Source: Apostichopus japonicus
Taxonomy: Eukaryota > Echinodermata > Holothuroidea > Aspidochirotida > Stichopodidae
Assembly (NCBI RefSeq): GCF_037975245.1
Contig: NC_092568.1
Location: 26,842,501 to 26,906,500, forward strand
Length of the DNA: 64,000 bases
Reading direction: 5' to 3'
Shown: piece after piece, positions 23,271-36,388 of the stretch
How the letters are laid out: the number at the start of each line of letters is the position of its first letter
Position numbering within the stretch: the stretch's first letter is position 1
Notes under the pieces: model-generated
The model's input: only the letters and a program-made list of their open reading frames with translations
Told to the model about the DNA's origin: nothing
Databases searched by the model: none
Translations under genes and position numbers: made by a program

Positions 23271-23343
23271 CGACCCTGCCAGGACTCGAACCTGGAATCC
23301 CCTGATTCGTAGTCAGATGCCTTATCCATTGGGCCACAGGGCC
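23271..23343 (-). tRNA. tRNA-Arg (anticodon ACG)
   Basis: The 73-nt sequence folds as a full cloverleaf. The acceptor stem GGCCCTG pairs with CAGGGTC (one G-U). The anticodon stem TCTGA/TCAGG holds loop CTACGAA with ACG at positions 34-36. The T arm CCAGG-TTCGAGT-CCTGG is perfect and the discriminator is G. Box A (TGGCCCAATGG) and box B (GGTTCGAGTCC) are canonical. It reads CGU, and CGC/CGA if A34 becomes inosine. No intron, and CCA is not encoded, as expected in a eukaryotic nuclear gene. Confidence 0.94.
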
Positions 23344-25060
23344 AGTTGCGTATATATATTTTATTGACACGGTAATATCAATCAGGTATCCATTTACACG
23401 AGTATGTCATAGCTGGTTTTCTCGAGAAAAAAAAAACAGAAAAAAAAGAACTCCTCCAGAACTGTTTCAGGATATGTTAAGCATACCATATCTGTAACTT
23501 GAGGACAAGAATGTTGCAGGTTTGTAAATGCAATAGATTCGGTACGTTTAGCAGGGAGTCTTCTAGAATGTATTCGATAAGTTATATCTGACATAATATA
23601 TATTGACCTTTGCACGTACGCGTACTACTTTGCAAGATCACTTGGGAATGTCTATACCTGACGTTTCTTGGTGTTATATATATAGCATGACTGCAATGTG
23701 TAGACATGCTTGGAAGCCTAAAATGAAAGTAAGATAATTTCCGGTGCTAAAGTAGGGTTCTCGTAAACTACAGAATAAGTTGATATTACTTCTCGTTGTG
23801 ATACCTGAGAGGGCTTTTTAACGAGTACCTAACAGAAACATAAACAGAGAAACAGAAACTTCACACTAGCACGACCCGAGCTTAGTAAAGGTAGTCAGCA
23901 TACTAGGCCCCAAATTATAGCAGGTACGTACGCTATAATTGCTAGAAGTTTTCAAAAAGTATTTTCTTGGAGGTCTTTACTCTCCAAGTTGTTCTCAGAC
24001 ATTTTCAAGGAACACGCAAGATGACTGAATGTCCCAGTTAGGAAAATTCCTCGAAGGTTGGAATAAAAACAGTTTAAGAATTTTGACCAAAGGTGACCAT
24101 ATTTGAATATCTAGCATAATTGGAGCCATACATCATACCTTTAAGAACCACTGTGCGTTACCACGACTTGCACGTTATGTATTCCTTTATATGATATTGC
24201 ATTCATATTAGCTTCTTGAATTTTCTAACGAAAGATGCCATGTCCCTACTTTACCCCCCCCCCCCCCCACTCCACTCCCAAACCCATTCAGAAACAGTCA
24301 CTATCAGAAACTTCGTACTTGGTGTGTAGAGGTCCACTAGTGAATACAAGAACCATGTTATGTTTGTGGAGGTCAAAGGTCATTAACAGAAGTCAACGTC
24401 TGAATGTTGTAAGAACAGAAGCTCCCAAACTGAGAAGCGCTCAGTGGAATATAACTGTTGTGTTGATAGTGAATAAAATAACTTTTCATTGTTTTTTTAA
24501 GTAGTGTTAGGTCAAAGGTCAACAGATGAAAAGGCGATAAATCCAAAATTCGAACTTGGTTGACCTCTCACATTCATGTGCATATTAGTGCACGACCCTG
24601 GTTGATCCCATGCGTGAAGTCAACAAATGGTAACAAAATAGTATCACGTTTAGTAACACATTCATTGTTCTCAGATTTAAAATAAAGCAAGGCATCACTA
24701 GAGAGTGTGATAAACAAACAGTTTTTAAAAGCCTATAACTGCTCCTCGTATTAAACGTTACCAATGGGTGTGTCTTCATTTATTATTGATATTTGCGCTG
24801 GCGGAATTACCAAAACAAAAAGGGGTACTTCATTGCGCGAAAGCATTCAAAATGTAAGGCGTAATGTGGAGCTTCTCCAATACTAGTTTGACAGTTTGGG
24901 ATCTGAATACACTTGTAACTTATACTGAACAAATACTCTAAAAACATTGAACCAGTGGAAAGAATATGCTATCATTAACAAAAAGAAGCCTTATTCGTTA
25001 AATATAAATATCTTGAAAACTCAGACACTTTGCAGCATCATTTTTTAGTTTCTTTTATCA
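23344..25060. other. Noncoding, no gene recognised
   Basis: Includes a C run at about 24247-24259. A segment at about 23905-24010 is distantly similar to 28681-28770. No coding signal. Confidence 0.55.
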
Positions 25061-25119
25061 TCATCAATCATAGGCGTACGAGGCGGGGGGGGGGGCAGGG
25101 GGCAGACTGCCCCCCCAAA

Positions 25120-25274
25120 TTTCCAGAGGACAAGAAATTCGGGCAAAAGTCCTGAAAAATTCGGGCAGCCTAAGAGGAGAAAAAATATATATATATATAT
25201 ATATATTTTTTTTTCTCCTCTTAGGCTGCCCGAATTGTTCAGGACTTTTGCCCGAATTTCTTGTCCTCTGGAAA
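25120..25274. repeat. Snapback palindrome inside the outer hAT element
   Basis: The arm TTTCCAGAGGACAAGAAATT... (from 25120) is repeated inverted up to 25274, with about one mismatch over roughly 65 bp. The centre is a TATATA/T-run loop near 25185-25212. Confidence 0.92.
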
Positions 25275-25473
25275 TATATATATATATATAAATATGCAGT
25301 AGCTTGCCCAAATCTTTTTCAAATTTTTGCCCGACAATTCCATGATTTTCTTTATTTAGCATCATGATGCCCGAATATTTCCGTGTAACACCACCGTAAG
25401 CGCAGTTCATCTGGGCTACCACGCTTTTTGCACGATCAATTTGTTTTCTAACTAGTCAATTGTATACCTGGAC

Positions 25474-26137
25474 CAAGGGCGGCGGAACCGGGGGGGCACA
25501 GGGGGCACGTGCCCCCAATTTTTCCTCAGGTTAAAAATGTGCCTTTTTTCTACATAAAAATTGAGGTGCCTCAAGTTAGCAAGAGGCCAGGGAACCAGAA
25601 TGAACACTCGGGAAGGGCCGTTTCCGGCCATCTGAGGGGTTTGTAAAACCAAAAATTTTCTAGTACGCTCCGCGCCAACCAATGGTGGCGCTCCGCTCAG
25701 ATAGTCGTGCATACAACTTTGCAAATCCTGGCTAAGCCCGTGACTTTTAATGAATTTCTGTGGGTCAAACTCAAAGCTATTTCGAATGGAAAAAATTTGT
25801 TAAGATATTGACAAGAAATAAACTCTGATTCGGAAGATACCTACATTATAGCAACTAGCATGATTTCACCTCATTTTGTCTCAAAAGAAACTTGTTCTTT
25901 GTTTCCCAATTTGCGCATTGGATATTGCAGTGCTAGTATGCATATTTTCCTTTAGGGGGGGGGGGGGGGCGTTGATGGAGTGATGTGTTTACACAAATAA
26001 GATAATACAATAAGAGTTATAAAGGGTACTAAATATAAGGCTGCATCAGTCCAATCTGCAAATCAATATCTGCAAAGTGCCATTTGATGTCGGTGCCACC
26101 CCCCCCCCCCAGATTAAAAGTGCTTCCGCCGCCCTTG
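25474..26137. mobile_element. Non-autonomous hAT-type element (nested, 664 bp)
   Basis: TIRs CAAGGGCGGCGGAA (25474-25487) and TTCCGCCGCCCTTG (26124-26137) are perfect 14-mers. They are flanked by an exact 8-bp duplication, ACCTGGAC, at 25466-25473 and 26138-26145. The element sits wholly inside the outer hAT element, so it inserted later. It has G/C runs near both ends and no transposase. Confidence 0.95.
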
Positions 26138-28199
26138 ACCTGGACATCCCCAACATGAGTGTATATAAGAAACGTATTCTTGTTCATGGATGGTGGGGGG
26201 GGGGGGGTACATATAAGCCTAGAAGTACAGGTTTATCATATTCTTTGATATATTTTATACTTTTTTGTGAGACAAATTGCAGTCTCACCCGACACAGCGA
26301 CATTATCCCGCGTGTCGTTGAACAATGTATGTTTTTCTGGAGGTAGCTAAGTACTGTGTTAAAATAATAAATAAGGTAACTAAATAGGAGCTTAAAAAAT
26401 ATACTGTCCCATTTTTCCCCTTCAAAGTGATGTTACCATTTTTTCTTCTTCTAATTTACCAAATTTTGGGGGAAATGTAAATTTCTAAAACGTGAGATTA
26501 TAAAATAAAACTGTTTAGATGCAACTTGCAAGGCCTCAGAAGTGCCGTTTCCGGCAATCTGAGAGGCATTGTGTGCCAAAAATTTTCTTGTACGCTACGC
26601 ACCAACTGATGGTGGCGCTCCGCTTAGATAGTGTCACGGGAACTTTCGGGCACAAAAAGTTCTGCCCCCCCAAACTGAAATGGTCCCGTACGCCTATGTC
26701 ATCAATCATGACATATCAACGCTCAATTTATTATGACTACAACGGAGGCAATGTAAAATGCCCAACTTAAGTAGTTTCTTTTTCAAGGATTTACTTTCGA
26801 CACATTTTTTACTTTTATTTCTGCAGACACTGACATCACGCATTGTATTTCTATACCACTTTCAATTTTGGAGAAATTATCCTTTAAACATCTTAGACGA
26901 GGCTTAGATTAAAGGCATTGAAGACTCGCCACAAACTGCGTGCCGCGCTGTGAAAAAGTTAACTTTCCGTTGCTTGCAAGTGAAGTTTTCTGCTTGTCGC
27001 TACAAAATGCAGACAATAATGAAACGTGATTCCTTGTTATCTTTTATCTAGACCTGAGATGTCCATCGCTGCTATGTACACTGTGTTGTGGGTATTGACC
27101 GTAGCTGTATGTATTGACTGTACACCAGTGTCTAATATCCGACGGTAGCAAGCTGTGTGTGTATTTTCTGGGATCGATGGTGGTGTCTAACACTTCTGTT
27201 ACACCTCATTCAAAACTAGGTCAGATTACCGGCATTAGGGCTGGACTACTTAATTCAGGTAGCTGCCATGTAGACCACATCTCCCATCATATCCTAACAC
27301 ACTGACCATGCGGAGATCAGTACCCCGGGTACAATGCAAAAGATTTATGACGTGAAATGGCAAGTTTATACGATACATTACAAACTTGCCAAACGACAAA
27401 TGGTGTTGAACGTCCTCTATATGCATGATCTATAGTGTTCAATGAAGTTAACCTAACATGTTTTTGGTTAGGTAATTATAGTTAAGAAAACAATGTATGA
27501 ACACTTATAGGCCTGACTCGGGAGCCGACATCATCGTCAATTTATCCTTAAAGGAGCATTCCAGAGTTTACTCCATATTAAATGTTTATATCTTGAAAAT
27601 CAAATGTGGCTAAAAATCGATATAGGCACACATTGTTTTCATTATTTTCTGCGACAATGACATATCAAGAATAGACTCTTGCGTTAAGTCATCTTGTAAT
27701 CACGTTGTGATGATGTTATTTCAGTTAACGTTGCAGAACGGGGAGGGGCGAGCAAGGGCTTGTTAATATGGGTACCGGTTACAGTATGGCGGTAAGTCTT
27801 CTCAACTTCCAAACCGCCATATTTGTCATCCTCAACTCTCTCGGATCTCCTGTTCCCAGCACATGGTCAGTGTACAATATATGAACTACAATAGATATAT
27901 ACAGATGGATAGTGCAATAACCGAACACCTTGGTCTGTCAGGGATTCATAAAAAACTACGGCCAGTTACGCTCGCTTGGTCATTCCAGTATTCACCACGG
28001 GCAACGTAAATTAATTTCAGTTATGTCGGAAAACGCCCCAAGGGTAGACATTTTCGTTCGGTTTAGTTAACCTTAACATAATGTATGGGTCAAAATTTAA
28101 TCTTCTGCCAATAGATAAAACTATTCAAGGCATGGACGGCGGCAAATAACACAATAAGATTAAGATACACAGTTAATCATTTCAAAATAAACAGGCACC

Positions 28200-28202
<3 letters not shown>

Positions 28203-28267
<65 letters not shown>

Positions 28268-28279
28268 TTATATATATAA
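28203..28279. repeat. (TA)n microsatellite
   Basis: An almost pure TA array of about 50 bp, followed by TATATTTA variants. Confidence 0.95.
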
Positions 28280-31200
28280 AGATAATGTCATGAAGACCGT
28301 TTGAGCATGAACGACGGGTGAACTCATTGTTACCGAACTGAATTAAGTGCAGAAATATGAGTAGCCCCGGTACGGTGCTTTGTATAAGGGCGCCACTTAT
28401 GTGTAGTTCGCTTCATTGTATTAAAGGAGTTTATTCATCCGCCCAACAGGTTAAAGCTGTAGTATGTGTTCCGTTGTAAACACGTGCAAGCCAATGTCTA
28501 TATATCATGGCGAAAACGTATGTTATTGTTTTTGGAGGTATATGCTATTTTAACTATTGATTTAGTACGGTGATGAAGTTCATCACGGACTGGCTGGAAT
28601 CAGGAAAGAGACTAATAGGCCTACTTTCACAGCTCGACGGCCTTTTAAATAACGACTTGGGGTATAAATGTCACCAGTATTGGCCCCAAGTTATAGCACG
28701 CTAAACTTTTTAGAAGATTTCAAAAATACTTTCCCTGTTTCTGGTCCTTAAAAAATTTCTCAGACAGTTACGGCCGTTACAATGTAGTAAATTAAATGTA
28801 TATGTGTGGGAAAGTACTTTAAGAGTGGCAGTCAAATGCTTGGTGAAATTTGGACATGGGTGGTCATTATTTTACTTTTTTGTTTGTTTCATTTAATGGG
28901 ATGTGTGCTAAACCTATATGGGCTCAGCAACTTTGCATGATGAGTACCGATACATATATACGGTATTTGATTTATTCACCAAACTCAAGTATGGTAGCAT
29001 TGCAACGTATAGCCGTACTGAGTGAAGTTGCATTTTGAATGGTCTATACCAAACATTTAAAAAACATTTTTTTTAATAATAATCACACCATCTTGTCGTA
29101 TACGGTATGTCTTACTCCTCGACTTGCGTGGGCTGAATACCACATATCTATTAGTGTGGATTTCATTTGAAATTTACGTTGATAATTTGCTGTACATACT
29201 TCAATGTCAAGTTCTTCTAAATATGACTCATTGATTCAATCCCATTACTGATAAATATTTATTATTTTCTCTTTTTTTTTCTTTCTTTTTTGTTGTTGCC
29301 GCTAGTCCTTGATGGGAATCTCTCGGTTTCGAAATGACTCGCGATTGCGTGATGTCGTCCGAAAGATCTAAATTTAACAGCGAACCATGGGATTTTTTTT
29401 TTCTCACGAGCCTATAGAGTCATACTTCAAGTATTCATCTATTGAGATAGGGGACTCTCAATACAACTTGAAGACGCTGCCAACTTGTCACCGCAATGAA
29501 AGGAATAAGGAAAACGCCCAGTGAATGTTTAGAAAGCTTTGTGAAGACGACGGGATACTCGGATAATTTCAACCAATCATGAAACTTTTCATTGTTGATT
29601 TATCGTTCAACAAAACAATTCCGTTGTGTAACTTATAGTAACAACGAACTGTTTCATATCAAACTTCGACGTCTCGTTCGTGTGAACGTTTCTATCACTG
29701 CACTGGCGAACCTCCTGATAATATCGTCAATATGATTTAGTTTCAGCACTTTTAACTATAGGGTTCAAGGTGATGACCTCTTCTTGGACTTCAAGAAGTT
29801 TTACGGGAATTTAAAACAGCTTTTGAGTTGTGTTTGACAAAATGTAGGGTCGATTTTAATGGATACTACTATAATAATGTTGTCCATTAGCTCGACTAGC
29901 AAACTTTTATTGAAATAGTAAATTAATTCCAAATTTTACTCTATTATTGAGTTAAATAAACTCTATTTAACGAGAACCGACCGAGGCGACAAAATATTGA
30001 CGATTGAACCGAAATTCAGTTACGGTATATCACGCACACGTCATGAAAACGTCATGCGTGTGATTTAGTTTAAAGTTGTAGTATGTGGCATTAAAATTGG
30101 TACAGATGTTGAACAAAGGCAAACAGTTGTGTTTCTCTGTCTCCAGCTAATACAATACAGAATATGGATGCTGTTACCATTTCTTTAATGTCCAGTCTTT
30201 CACAGTCTGGTTGGAATCATCTGTAGCCTTATGTTTAGAGTCATATCTGCTTTTCCATTTGGGTATACACTTACGTATGACGTATAGGTATTTATTCAGG
30301 ATCGTCAGGATTAAATGGTGACAACTCTGACGGGAACGGGACAGGTCATGAGCCATAGCCACGAGAGATTTGGGGGGGGGGGGGGTGGGAGGAGGTATAC
30401 GCACGCATGCCGAGAACGCATTTTCTTCCAAATAGTTTACATAACACACCCGCACGCAGATTCGCATACATTGGCAAACATTTAACCTTGTACCGTATAC
30501 TACACAAGTGCAGTTAAAATGATGGAAATAATAAAACCATTCTGAATTTAATCCCCCGTACCCAACAACAATTTCTCGAACGCTATATCCCCTCCCCTCA
30601 GACCCCTCATCAGGACGGATATCAATCAAATTCGGTGCCCCCCCCCCCTGAATTTGTTGTTGATAATATCTTCAGTTTGGATATGACGTCACATTTCATT
30701 ACCATGCGTTTTCTAAGTGGTTTTGAATTTCAGTGTTTAGAAAAATATAGAATAAGTATTCCATATTTGGATATGCCTATTAACTATCACTGATGTCAAT
30801 CAAATGTGCATTGCGTTTTCTGTGACGTCACAGTGAACAAACGTTTCTGTGAACGGGTTAAAAGTTAGAAAGCTAACATGACGACTGGGTTTGAATTCCT
30901 TATGTCACTATGTACACTTGGGTTACACTATGCATGGTGATTACGGTCGATTGTAGTTTGACCAATTCGGTGGCAGTTTCAATCTAAAACAGAGAGTGGT
31001 GTAATTTATAAAGCGTTTTCTACGAGTGCTAAAATGTACAACAGATCTGAGTTGTATCTTTAGCTCAATTCTGTATTTCGTCGAATTCTTTTGTGGTACT
31101 TAATCGACTTTAAAAATATGGAGAATATTATTTTGAACAAATGTGAGTCACGAACAATGTATTATTTTTAACCTTTTAGAGAACTATTAATCATTTTTCA

Positions 31201-32184
31201 ATTAATGTTTCATAGATTCGAAAAATACATTTAACTGTAAATTAACTACACCCAAAATTATGCGAAAATGTTTATAGTAAAACAAACATTTAGGAAGTTT
31301 AAAATACCAAGAATAAATCAAACTTGACGGGTGCCAAGACCAGACAGTGGTCAAAACCACTGCGTTCACATGACAACCAACGCATCCAATATAATGGACA
31401 AAAACACTTTTCTCAAGAGACCATTTTGGACCCTTTTATTCCCCGTATGGTCATCTTCAACGGATCAAACACAGACATCGGAAATGAGTCGCTCTTCCTG
31501 AAAAACAATCAATGCCATTGTTTTTCTTGTAATTAAAATAAGCTATAAAGGGCAAATGGTTTATTAAAGAAGAATAACTTTGACCACTATGCTAAAGTTC
31601 AGGTTTTATTGTCAAGGTAACACTGGTCCGTAATATTATGGATGGTGGCGAGGGAGTTGTAACTCGGCCCAGAACCGCCTGTAAGGGGGTAAATGTCAAG
31701 TCTGAGCTTGACAATACATTATTTTCGTAAACAAATCAGATGAAACAAATATAGAAACGTAAAATCTCTTAATGATCGCAAAATTTTGACAAATTATCGT
31801 CACTTTTTATAGTATGTTTGACTACACTTTAATGCGTTGGATGTCATAGCAACCGTATCATATAGGGAAATATTTTCTGAACGACGTTAAAGGAATTTGC
31901 CGGAAAGTATATGTATCTGTGTAATGCATCATGTGTCCTTGCACAGCTGGGAACTGTAAATGTGTTTCCTAAATTGTTTAATTAATAACAATGTGTCACA
32001 AAAAGCAAAAACCTACATGGGGTGAGGCGTGGGGGTGGGGGGGGGGGGTCAGGATAGGATGTATAGCCTAGGAAATACAGAATAATTAGAGCCTTCCCGT
32101 TGACTATTACTTCCCGTTATATACGCTTTATATTTCCTCATAAACCTATATATCAGTTTAAAGACATTTATAAAATATAAACTA

Positions 32185-32448
32185 AAAGGAAGACGAAACA
32201 AAATTTTAGATGATGCAATTATGAACACAACTGAAGTGAGAAAAATATTAAAGAACACATCAATTTCAGAAACAGAGAGAGCAAAGACTCAGCAAAAGGA
32301 GTTGTGCAAGTTATTTGTAAAGTACATCCACCCGTGCTTCATTTATGGAATTAATTTACTTATCGTGGGAGGAGGAGTAGGGGGGGGGGGGGTGGGGTGG
32401 GAGTGTACTATGACTGTCATTCAAATAGACGAAGGATATATAGGCTAG
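32185..32448 (+). other. Unassigned open frame, possible transposon remnant
   Basis: From 32185 the frame reads KGRRNKILDDAIMNTTEVRK and continues with a Lys/Glu-rich, protein-like stretch (SISETERAKTQQKELCKLF). It then runs into a poly-G tract. The composition looks more like real protein than the neighbours do, but I recognise no family. Confidence 0.2.
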
Positions 32449-33938
32449 TTTTGAAAGTATATGAAAGATTTTCATAATTTCAAAAATGGTAAACTTGACC
32501 TCATCAACACAAAACAGTTCAAAACAAAAAACACTGCTACCTCAGACGATCATGACCGCAAAGAATCTAGAGAAAATAAAATGGTGAATTTGACTTAATC
32601 CTACCATTGTGTTAAGTTATATCCTGTAAATTTTACTTTGAGAATTTGTGAACCATACCAAGCCAATTTGACATGACATCTAGTCGATAGAACTTACAGG
32701 TAGTCATATATAATTGTTAATTCAGGGCATTTTCACTCACAGAGAGATTTTCCAAGTTTACTCTTCCCAATGGCTGGGGGTTGGAGTAGGGGATGTCTGG
32801 TGGATGACTGGGAAAGGGTGAACAGACAATCTTCATATTCATTTCTGGCATTTATCCAAATATTAATTCAAGAAAGATAACGGTTTAATTAATCCTATCG
32901 ATTTCATAAAAGATTGTTCTACTAAGTGTAAGCCATGTCTAATTTGAAATCGCTGGGTATACTCTAGTCGGAAACCTGCTATATACCTACAAAAGTCTTT
33001 CATCTAAATGACGTCATCAATTAACGAATTCGGATCCGTAAAAGGGAGTGATAAATATACCTAAAGTTCACCTATATATAGTTTATAACACTTTGGATAC
33101 TTTTATTGCAAAGTTTGTTTTCATTTATATATTTCAATAAGATCTGTTCGAGGAATTGATCTTTAATCTGTTGCTATTTCTTGTCTTTGCAAAGTCGCCG
33201 CATATGTATACACCTGTGGACAATATGTGCACAGCCTCCTGTGGTTGTCTGTGGATGCATCTTATTGGAATCAGATTATCCTCTGTATATTTGCGTTTCA
33301 CTGACAGCATTGTGAATCTTCGTTTAACTTAACGGGATACCAACAGAATCCCATCTTATGGTTCACGTGAAGACAATTACAGAATGTGACACATGGCCAG
33401 TCTTAAGGGTATACCCGAGTTACACCCCCGATGAGAAATATGTCAAGAGCCATATGTTTTAAATCCATTTTGTGGCAATTTAGGGGACCATTTGGTATCA
33501 CGTGTGCAGCTCAAATATAAAATATTGGACTTTATTACGACTGAAACAATGTGCAGTGCTTCTGATATATTACTATTGAATACAATTTATTTTGAAAAAT
33601 TCTTATACAAATACTAATACTGGGTTGATCAATTTTTCTTCTTCAATAAACATAATTTCTCTCAAACCAGCAATGAACTTGCACACCTAAGGTATGATGT
33701 GGGCCTCTGAGGAATACGGGGTCAACATGATTAAGGCATCTTTGTGCAAACGATAAAATAGGCCCGAATGTATTAAAGTAAAATATTTCGGTTCCATCAT
33801 TTCATTCATTTTCTTATAACAGGGGTGCAATAAATTTACATATGAAGTGAATCTACGACAGATATTTTCGATGTGAGTTCACTGAGCAAATTAAACACAT
33901 AGATTATATTAACAGTACACCTCGATAATATGGAAACA

Positions 33939-34160
33939 CAGGGGTGGATTCATGATATTTAAAGGAGTGAGTAGGACCTGGGCCACGTTGAAGCCGACGC
34001 ACATTGTATTGGAGTCTATATTTGAAATTTCTGATGCATATTTAGGTTTTCAATTAGGTCTACACGCAAGGTAGTTTTAATAAAGACTGTTTCTATTTGA
34101 GAGTGTGTTCATCCCCACCCCCCCCCCCCCCATCCCTAGATCCGAACTTGAAACAGAACG
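33939..34160 (+). repeat. Decayed hAT-like repeat
   Basis: The left side CAGGGGTGGATTCATGAT, followed by AAAGGAGTGAG, resembles 13407. The right side near 34128 has CATCCCTAGATCCG after a C run. The ends only partly pair and no target duplication is visible. Confidence 0.35.
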
Positions 34161-36388
34161 CATGCCTTCCGGTTCTCACACTGTCAGCTGAGAACCGAAA
34201 TTAATGTCTGACTAATGGTCCCAAAAGATAGACCCAGTCATAGACAGGGCCCCTTATCTGTGACTTCATATAAGGACCCCATCATACTTGCTTATTGAGT
34301 ATGTATAGCACATATTCTGCATTGTATACCCTACGCAACCACAACCACACGCCAATTCCCGTCCCACGCATTACAACCCCACTTCGGAAAAAATGAGCTT
34401 CCAATAAGTTTCTGGGAACACATGTTCTCATACTGGGCCTAGCTTGAAATGGAGGATGCATGCCAAATATGCCACTGTTTTATATATTGATGGATGGTTA
34501 TACACCTCTACAATAACTCGAGATTTCACTACGCTATATAAGGAAAGTCCTTAGTTAAGACGGACGCCAATATTTGGATATGATTGTTGTCTGTTTTTCT
34601 TTCGGCCAATAGTGATTCGACCTCATAAAACATGTCGTGGGTTGGGTGGGGGTTTATAGCTAATAGTACTCAAGGGGCAAGAGAAAGTATGTCACAAACA
34701 ATACTTGACGGAAAGTCCCAGTGCGTCAAATTTGGTTTCCTTCGTGGAGTATTTGTGGGTTTAGCATATACATACATGGCAACTTAGGCTGTATATAGTA
34801 GTAAAGATTGATAGCTAGGAAGCGTCAATGTTTTTTTTTACAACAATAACAATTGGCGTTTGGCCAAAGAACTTCTTGCACGATTGACCACATGTATATT
34901 AGCAAGGTTGCGCTCATCTAATATGTTTTATGGGTTGGGAAACGGGAGGTGGTGTGTATCCCCAATTCCCCATAATCCACTGGATTATGAATATGTAACT
35001 GCCATTTTGCGTTGTTATCGCGTGTATGTCACTCTTCATTCATGTACCATGGCAGCTGTCTGGTCCAACTAATTCGTGCAGGATAAGCAATACTGCCTAT
35101 ATATATAGCAGAGACTTTACTATTGCAGGGAATTTCTAATGGGGGTGGGGGGGTACACTACTATTGGATGGGATATCGGGGTCCAAAAGTGTCCTTGGCT
35201 GCTGGAGATCTAGGGACGAATGCACTCTGGCGCTGCAACATTTTCAGATTGATATTGTTCTCTTTAAGCAGAAAGAAAGTCTATTTTTCATCAGATCTGT
35301 GCAGTTTTACTCAGTCAAAGATAAACTTGAAAACACCCTGTTATAAATACCTTCACCAAATTAATGCTAATATGTCGTAATGATTAGCTCCATCGGGTTC
35401 TAATTATTTCGTCAACCTGATGCTTTTCAGTATTACTCCCATTTCATATGCTAAATACAATCGGATACGAATCAAGAGTTTTTCAAGATTTTCGTTTTTT
35501 TTCTATAGTTGAATACACAACAGATTATTTCTGTTTATGAACCTAATAGCTATAATATTCTAGTAAAAAGTAGCACCCCCCCAAGCCCCAAAATAAAATC
35601 GAAAACCATTTTTTCAAACCACACAAGAAGATACCGACTACAGCAGGCGTTTGAAAGTGTTACACATATATATTATATAACCAAATGCTCACGGCAACAT
35701 TCACACGTCTTTTCATTCCTTATGTTTGCCGGTATAGTCATATCAAAATCAATTCTGATGCTGCTGCTTAGGTATGTTTATCTAAGCACTTCATTTTTTT
35801 GTTACATTTACTCATTTCGTTTGGCGGTGACTTTCACAGGATCGACTTGATACCCTTTCGATACTTTTTCGATATATCCTTTAAGTCATTAAAAAACTTA
35901 AACATTGTCCAAAGTTGTCCCAATTTTACACACGCATATAGCCTATAAGTACTTGATGGTATATCCAGGTCGCTGATACTTAACAAAATATTAAACTATT
36001 TTCGTATCTGACTAATCAGTTTCATCTCGCCAGATACACCTGTGAATCATCCCGTCTTATTTCTATCCCTCTGTTTGTCTCCTAGGGGCACGGTTCTGAT
36101 TAAACTACAGCCCGTCTGATACCAAAAAAATCGCCATGAATGAAACACACACACAGACGCACACACACACTATACACGTACGCAGCCTTGCCCGAGTTTG
36201 CAAGAGAGGTCAAAGGCCAACAGTTAGTGAGATTGCCCATGGCGATTATCTTCACTTTTACAATTTGGCTGTTTCTGGTATTTTAAAGTACAATTGTCGA
36301 CCTCAGATCATGACACGGTTGTTGAAAACCTCCCATTCTTAATACTCGCTTCCAGCGCTTTCTCTCGAAAAAAATCAATATACGAAAT

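Larger units (their letters stand above)
25069..26698. mobile_element. Non-autonomous hAT-type element (outer, 1.63 kb)
   Basis: Terminal inverted repeats CATAGGCGTACG (25069-25080) and CGTACGCCTATG (26687-26698) are perfect and are flanked by an exact 8-bp duplication, TCATCAAT, at 25061-25068 and 26699-26706. The 8-bp duplication and CA...GGCGTA-type ends fit hAT transposons. No transposase ORF is present. The element contains a snapback palindrome and a second hAT element. An internal module near its right end is shared with two other hAT copies. Confidence 0.93.
26707..36380. other. Long noncoding stretch, no gene recognised
   Basis: Contains the TA array, many runs of 9-12 G or C (30373, 30641, 32037, 32381, 34118 and others), a decayed hAT-like end at 33939, and one unassigned open frame at 32185-32340. 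No exon of a known family was found on either strand. Confidence 0.5.

Noticed and set aside
26889-27570. TTAA-flanked (piggyBac-like) element, from TTAAAGGCATTGAAGACT and TTAAAGGAGCATTCC
   Set aside because: No inverted partner for either end was found in the window.
30174-30629. 151-residue minus-strand frame
   Set aside because: It crosses a poly-G run, has low protein character and no recognisable motif or splice sites.
33939-34160. Fifth hAT element with target duplication
   Set aside because: The ends only partly pair and no 8-bp direct repeat flanks them, so it is kept only as a decayed repeat.
36136-36342. Thr/His-rich start of a 68-residue frame
   Set aside because: It begins in a CA/CACA microsatellite and shows no conserved motif.
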